Of a stretch of 64,000 nucleotides of DNA, positions 62,101 through 64,000 are shown piece after piece (the first letter of the stretch is position 1; each line of letters opens with the position of its first letter). The DNA is from Apostichopus japonicus (Eukaryota; Echinodermata; Holothuroidea; Aspidochirotida; Stichopodidae). A program made the translations under genes and the position numbers. The stretch is taken from the NCBI RefSeq assembly GCF_037975245.1, contig NC_092572.1, forward strand, positions 19,183,989 through 19,247,988, written 5' to 3'. The notes below the pieces were generated by a model. The model worked only from the letters and a program-made list of their open reading frames with translations. It was not told where the DNA came from and searched no databases.

Positions 62101-62676
62101 TCTTATCCAATCAGCAGTTAGTATACTTGTCATTAACCAATCCCAATAAGGTATCCAGGGTGTCGTGGACCAATCAGTGAAATTTTCTCTTAATAGGTTT
62201 TTGAGGGAGGGGTGGGGGGAATGTTCAAATTGTATGTATTTAGTTTAACATTTTACAAGCTTAGAGATTATGGAAAGCCTCTTGCATAAAAGTAATCAAA
62301 TCCTTAAAGGAGGAACACTAAATAAAGAGAAGGTTTTAACATTTATATAAAAAAAAACAATTGTAACAAATTGACAAGTTTTTTACTCCAGTTTCGTACC
62401 CAGGCCAAGGTTGATTTTTGTAATGCATTGCTGTGCATGACCAGAAATGAACAGACTTCTCTGCTAGTGGAAACAGGCAGCTTGCATCAACTCATTCAAA
62501 AGTTTACAAAACAATCGCATCTTACATCTTTTTCCGCCTGACAGCTTCAACCGGAAGAGGTCGAGGAATCGCTTCAAAAACTGGAAAACGCCAGGAAACA
62601 TTCCATCTTTAAGATCGAGACCCTGGAGAAGGAAATAGACGACCTGGAAGCCCAGGAAACGGAGACCCTCCGCGAG
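34986..62676 (+). CDS. PHLDB1: LL5 / PHLDB1-2 family gene, 5' part (six exons, 3' end outside window)
   Basis: Gene-level entry. Joined coding exons are 34986-35183, 56272-56388, 57760-57883, 58356-58535, 59111-60846 and 62545-62676, 2487 nt or 829 codons with no stop. Junction phases agree throughout (0, 0, 1, 1, 0, 0) and all introns are GT-AG. Exons 3-6 match what I recall of vertebrate PHLDB1: an ETGKALKVQ..PHLVSLG block, an FHA-like fold, FRFNNPTEAK, then a long disordered region, an ERQRMEEILNICAEY coil, then coiled coil. Known for the family: LL5 proteins are cortical scaffolds that bind PIP3 through a C-terminal PH domain and recruit CLASPs and other microtubule-capture partners; PHLDB1 also affects insulin/Akt signalling. 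The PH domain is not in this window. An invertebrate copy would probably be co-orthologous to PHLDB1 and PHLDB2; I use PHLDB1 because of the FHA region. The family call is firm. The link to exon 1, 21 kb upstream, is inferred from phase and strand only. Confidence 0.88.
35280..35411 (+). repeat. Dispersed TTACCTGTCTCC repeat, copy D
   Basis: The most complete match to copy A: CTCGCTTACCTGTCTCCCC, CGTTCTACCGTACCTAGCATG, AACCTTTCAACACTG and CCGGTCAATGCCCTTCC. It begins about 100 bp after the exon 1 donor. Confidence 0.65.
37044..37100. repeat. Simple tandem repeat TTTTTTGTTGGGGGAGG
   Basis: Three units of 16-20 bp; G-rich and potentially quadruplex-forming on the + strand. Confidence 0.85.
38110..38158 (-). 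repeat. Dispersed hairpin repeat, copy 2
   Basis: On the minus strand: AGCCTTTGAAGAAGATCC, loop TGCTA, GGATCGAAATGTCAGGCC and AACTTACTTTTACAC. It matches the copy at 9620-9680 with few differences. The GAAA after the stem is intact here. Confidence 0.6.
38178..38226. repeat. Telomere-like simple repeat (GTTTGGGTAAG)n
   Basis: Four units of about 11 bp with TTTGGG in place of TTAGGG; the last contains GTTTAGGG. Confidence 0.8.
38600..38749 (-). mobile_element. tRNA-Thr-like SINE or tRNA pseudogene
   Basis: On the minus strand, 38749-38676 reads GGGCTGGACAGCTCAGTGAG, then an arm with GGGCTTGTAAACCC (TGT in the loop, as in tRNA-Thr), then box B GGTTCGAATTC. The acceptor stem does not close and the anticodon stem has only four pairs with an enlarged loop, so it is not a working tRNA. 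The sequence beyond 38676 continues without an obvious end, in keeping with a SINE body. Confidence 0.55.
42130..42450. repeat. Tandem array of about 50-bp units
   Basis: Six or seven diverged units: ATATCACAGTGAAGGAATAA, TGAAGTAATATAGC, GTTAACAAAG. Units are partly deleted. Confidence 0.85.
45490..46225. repeat. Tandem array of seven units, 110-125 bp
   Basis: Units start at CTGCCTGAATGTCC (about 45505, 45620, 45739, 45853, 45968, 46095 with AGCCTGAATG, and a partial unit at 46207). Each holds ACCATGCAATGGCATGCATG, GCTTAGTAACATTGTACTC, GGTTAATGTTATGGTTAA and CATTGATATACAGATTAT. Confidence 0.93.
47886..48064. repeat. Imperfect tandem array
   Basis: Three units of GGTATATATGGAATGGCTAT, GGGGACATGATACA; two carry CTACAGTGTGTATACCTGCC. 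Confidence 0.8.
49370..49460. repeat. Short tandem array TATAGCTACTATGCATAC
   Basis: Four diverged units of about 20-24 bp, followed by GCTGCTATGCACACATGCTG. Confidence 0.75.
50195..50540. repeat. Tandem array, about five units of 65-75 bp
   Basis: Units contain AGCTACAACAGGTATATA, CAGCTATATATTACTGTACA and ATAAATTTGCATTTCAAAT. Confidence 0.88.
51400..51990. repeat. Tandem array of short units (30-45 bp), more than ten copies
   Basis: Core GTTTATACCAGTGTGGATCC, TTAGGTAATAT. Unit length varies by small internal deletions. Confidence 0.93.
55761..56115. repeat. 71-bp tandem array, five units
   Basis: Starts at 55761, 55832, 55903, 55974 and 56045, exactly 71 bp apart. The first four units look identical (AAAATGGGACCATGCTATG, AATATTCAGTAGATCATGG, ACACTTATCATATTGC); the fifth is diverged. 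It ends about 150 bp before exon 2. Confidence 0.97.
56272..56388 (+). CDS. PHLDB1: PHLDB coding exon 2, unrecognised N-terminal extension
   Basis: This is a 39-codon exon, phase 0 on both sides, between a pyrimidine-rich acceptor (TTTTAATTTCAG) and the donor CAG|GTAACG. Its protein starts NTQQELIVTDHV and ends SLKRSQKIIQ; it is charged, probably helical, and has no motif I can name. It lies 1.4 kb upstream of the first exon with clear PHLDB homology and is in frame with it. As I recall, human PHLDB1 has only about two dozen residues before the ETGK block, so exons 1 and 2 would make a lineage-specific N-terminal extension of about 105 residues. An ATG inside the exon (RMSDNWED) could also serve as a start in a transcript lacking exon 1. 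Confidence 0.75.
56389..57759 (+). other. PHLDB intron 2
   Basis: 1371 bp between CAG|GTAACG and TTTGTAG. Contains a G-rich tract (56458-56480) and a short TTAA-flanked inverted-repeat element (56513-56659). No other feature seen. Confidence 0.85.
56513..56659. mobile_element. Short TTAA-flanked inverted-repeat element
   Basis: A 147-bp segment in PHLDB intron 2, bounded by TTAA at 56509-56512 and 56660-56663, starting AGGATG and ending GGTCCT. Its middle is a hairpin built on AGAAATATTAG and CTAGTAATATTTCT. It may be an internally deleted member of the same class as the element at 4988-5460. Confidence 0.35.
57760..57883 (+). CDS. PHLDB1: PHLDB coding exon 3: start of the FHA-like domain
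   Basis: The exon has 124 nt with acceptor TTTATTTGTAG and donor GAAG|GTCAGT, entering in phase 0 and leaving in phase 1. It encodes LELSETGKALKVQ, then PHLVSLGGSRISTAVTLHPL. This is the most diagnostic PHLDB block: from memory the vertebrate protein has an ETGKGLKVQ..KPHLVSLG..RLSTAITL stretch at its N terminus. In FHA terms these are the first beta strands. Residues are about 106-146 in the joined model. The downstream intron is only 472 bp and contains two decoy donor sites (see findings). Confidence 0.93.
57884..58355 (+). other. PHLDB intron 3
   Basis: 472 bp. It holds a piece of the dispersed TTACCTGTCTC repeat at 57893, two to three copies of GTGTCACACCAGGTCACTC (about 57933-57990), and an inverted copy of the dispersed repeat at 58012-58040 that presents a perfect donor (ACAG|GTAAGT at 58032). 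A second strong donor-like site (CCAG|GTAAGG) is at 58060. Confidence 0.88.
58356..58535 (+). CDS. PHLDB1: PHLDB coding exon 4: core of the FHA-like domain
   Basis: The exon has 180 nt, acceptor CATATTAG and donor CAAG|GTAAGT, phase 1 on both sides, so it is a symmetric exon that could be skipped without a frameshift. It encodes residues 147-206, with GITRVGTQEAIPQPDIFIFG, then LEDHCQIEN, VTLYPNGHCLLDG and GPTKLSQG. The layout matches the FHA core of PHLDB1 (EHCYIEN..TLYP.G...DG). The usual phosphothreonine-contact residues of an FHA domain (Arg after Gly in the first loop, Ser-Arg before the conserved His) are not present; only the His (LEDHC) and the Asn-Gly turn remain. This suggests a structural or protein-binding role instead of classical phosphopeptide reading. 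Confidence 0.95.
58536..59110 (+). other. PHLDB intron 4
   Basis: 575 bp, GTAAGT to TTTTAG. AT-rich with a C-rich tract at 58615-58640. Short open frames on both strands here are chance frames. Confidence 0.88.
59111..60846 (+). CDS. PHLDB1: PHLDB coding exon 5: end of FHA domain, disordered region and ERQR coil
   Basis: A 1736-nt exon, GC-rich against AT-rich introns, from acceptor CTCTGTTTTAG to donor GTG|GTGAGT. It enters in phase 1 and leaves in phase 0 (residues 207-785). It opens with AMICFGKSCFFRFNNPTEAK, the last FHA strands. A long region rich in Ser, Thr, Pro and acidic residues follows, with many SP/TP sites (for example HTSPSPTRKG and PHSPRSPTSPE), a likely phosphoregulated linker. 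At residues 592-630 is a charged helix containing EIERQRMEEILNICAEY, close to the LERQRLETIL.LCAEY signature of vertebrate PHLDB1/2. Near 761-771 lies GPPKPPRTPPS, a possible SH3 ligand. The open frame starts upstream in the intron, but homology and the phase 1 acceptor fix the exon start at 59111. CAG|GTGGTG at 60843 is a weaker alternative donor, one codon shorter. Confidence 0.95.
60847..60963 (+). other. Possible alternative terminal-exon extension of exon 5 with poly(A) signal
   Basis: If the donor at 60847 is not used, the frame of exon 5 stays open for 32 more codons, ending in a basic tail CKKTKKRKGN and a TGA at 60943-60945. A canonical AATAAA lies at 60958-60963, 13 nt after the stop, and a GT-rich stretch (GGTGTGTTTT) follows near 61046. 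This is the layout of a composite terminal exon made by intronic polyadenylation. The product would keep the FHA region and ERQR coil but lose the later coiled coils and PH domain. AATAAA is common by chance in AT-rich introns, so this is a hypothesis. Confidence 0.3.
60847..62544 (+). other. PHLDB intron 5
   Basis: 1698 bp. The first 117 nt may be an alternative terminal exon (separate entry). The rest carries short direct repeats of the type CAACCAATCAGCA (61826, 61867 and similar at 62107 and 62171) and a G-rich tract at 62200-62220. No additional exon seen. Confidence 0.8.
62545..62676 (+). CDS. PHLDB1: PHLDB coding exon 6: start of the coiled-coil region
   Basis: This is a 44-codon exon, phase 0 on both sides, between acceptor TTTTTCCGCCTGACAG and donor GAG|GTACGT. 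It encodes LQPEEVEESLQKLENARK followed by ETLEKEIDDLEAQETETLRE. The charged heptad pattern is that of the coiled coil following the disordered region in PHLDB1/2 (LEELKQKIKDI-like segment). It is too short for most ORF cut-offs and is recognised by its splice sites, composition and the matching phase of exon 5. It is the last exon inside the window; nothing coding was seen between 62677 and 64000. Confidence 0.85.
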
Positions 62677-64000
62677 GTACGTCGTCATGGTTATACGACC
62701 ACCAGCTGGTGGTTTCTTTCTCAAGTACAAATGTGGGTTTCCTATTGTTAAAAGAGTTAGGTGGCCTTGTATTGTTGCTAACAAAATTGAACAGAATTTG
62801 TTTTAATATTTACATAGCTGTTCTTGACAGTGCTGTGGAGCAAATGTAGGTTTGGTATGATGTAAGTCTATCGTTGATTTGCTGTTGGCTTGAAGTTGAT
62901 CGGTTTGGTTAGAAGAGAGCATTATCAAACAATGGATTTATATCATTTACATCCAGGGTTTAAGAGGGGAAAGGAGAAAATCCAGACAATTGGCATATTT
63001 TGTAAACCCAAAATAGCTAGATCTATCCATATGGGAACTCACATTTTGGCCACAAGTCTCATCGTTAAAACAAGCGAAGGGATAATTAAACTAGGTCTAA
63101 CTTATCAGAGTCCATTCTCACAAAAATTTAACTTTCTTGAGCTCAATGGCTTGGTTTGTCGTTTCGAAGTCTTGCTTCCTGGGTCGAGTAAAGGAATTTG
63201 ATTTATTTTGTCAGACGTTAAAGGAGTGATAGATTTTTTTTTTGGGGGGGGGGGGAATTTTTTCCGCTGCCTTCTTGAACGCTGCCTCATGAGATCTTGT
63301 TTTCTTTCTCTTCCATTTCTGTTTATATTATGTTGTCTTTGCTCATTAATATGCATGAATACAATTAACATGATATGCTTGATACTAAAATGTTGCATGC
63401 TCATTTGCATGTATGCAAATATCTGTGGGTATAATCTTTCTGTTTGTTCCAAACTGCTAACACTTCATGTATATATATATTTATATTACCTTTCTGCCTG
63501 CTAACAATTCTGTGAAATATTCTCTTTTAATTTATTTGTCTTATATATTGGGAACCAATCAAATGCTGCCTTGCTAAACCTGTTTAATTACCCCTAACCA
63601 ATGATCAACAACAAATGAAAAAAAAATATGGTCTGTTGTATAACCTTCATAATGTCATTGTAAACTGTGGCTTAACTTTTGTATGAAAAAACTGATATTA
63701 ATATTTTGTCGTACATGTTTGGATGTAATGTAATCCTACTGAAATATATGTAAATCCATCTCCCATCTTTTCCCTACTTAACCCCCATCCCCCCCTTCAA
63801 CCAATTAAAAAACAAAATCTCCCTCAAATGGTCATTTATTTGTGTAAACCTAACATCTTGCTATGGTAAAATAAATGTGTTGCGATCTGTTTCTGAAAAA
63901 AACAAAATATAACCGAATTCTTCAATACTGCTTGTCGTCACTAATTACACACGTCGGTAACTTTTCGATGGACACCCTCCTCTCCCTAATATTTACGAAC
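62677..64000 (+). other. PHLDB intron 6, truncated by the window edge
   Basis: Starts at GTACGT. AT-rich, with a G-run at 63244-63255 and a C-rich stretch at 63783-63796. No exon was recognised before the end of the window. Confidence 0.75.

Overview
This is eukaryotic, intron-rich, AT-rich genomic DNA from an animal. It contains one gene I can identify: the 5' part of an LL5-type gene, homologous to vertebrate PHLDB1/PHLDB2 (pleckstrin homology-like domain family B), on the + strand. Six coding exons join in frame into 829 codons. They are 34986-35183 (probable start), 56272-56388, 57760-57883, 58356-58535, 59111-60846 and 62545-62676, and the gene runs off the right edge. Exons 3-5 encode a degenerate FHA domain, exon 5 a long disordered Ser/Pro-rich region and the conserved ERQR..E.ILN.CAEY coil, and exon 6 the start of the coiled-coil region. 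The C-terminal coiled coils and PH domain lie outside the window. Placement of exons 1 and 2 is less certain than that of exons 3-6.

The organism looks like a marine invertebrate deuterostome, perhaps an echinoderm. The reasons are a PHLDB protein that still carries the N-terminal FHA region, GC-rich exons in AT-rich introns, and a mixture of tRNA-derived SINEs, small TTAA-flanked and hAT-type MITEs and many short tandem arrays. The general look of the repeats suggests a sea cucumber or relative, but that is an impression and not a search result.

Region by region: 1-34.9 kb has no gene I can recognise. It holds MITEs (4988-5460, 19607-20099, a fold-back at 24343-24789, a hAT MITE at 33232-33632), SINEs (4267-4424, 15182-15440, 23890-24130), a 15-bp minisatellite (7526-7815) and several tandem arrays. 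A GC-elevated patch at 9.8-10.4 kb ends in a well-bounded candidate exon (10309-10398) that could be an upstream untranslated exon. Positions 35184-56271 form a putative 21-kb first intron filled with tandem arrays (42.1, 45.5, 50.2, 51.4 and 55.8 kb) and one SINE (38.6 kb). From 56.3 kb onward the gene is compact.

The observations most worth following are: a possible intronic polyadenylation isoform after exon 5 (stop at 60943, AATAAA at 60958); a dispersed repeat whose antisense strand carries a consensus splice donor; a small hairpin repeat resembling the stem II core of hammerhead ribozymes; a hAT MITE with perfect 8-bp target duplications; two or three TTAA-flanked MITEs; and strong enrichment of the word TACTGTA/TACAGTA. 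No transposase, reverse transcriptase, rRNA, CRISPR or bacterial-type feature was seen.
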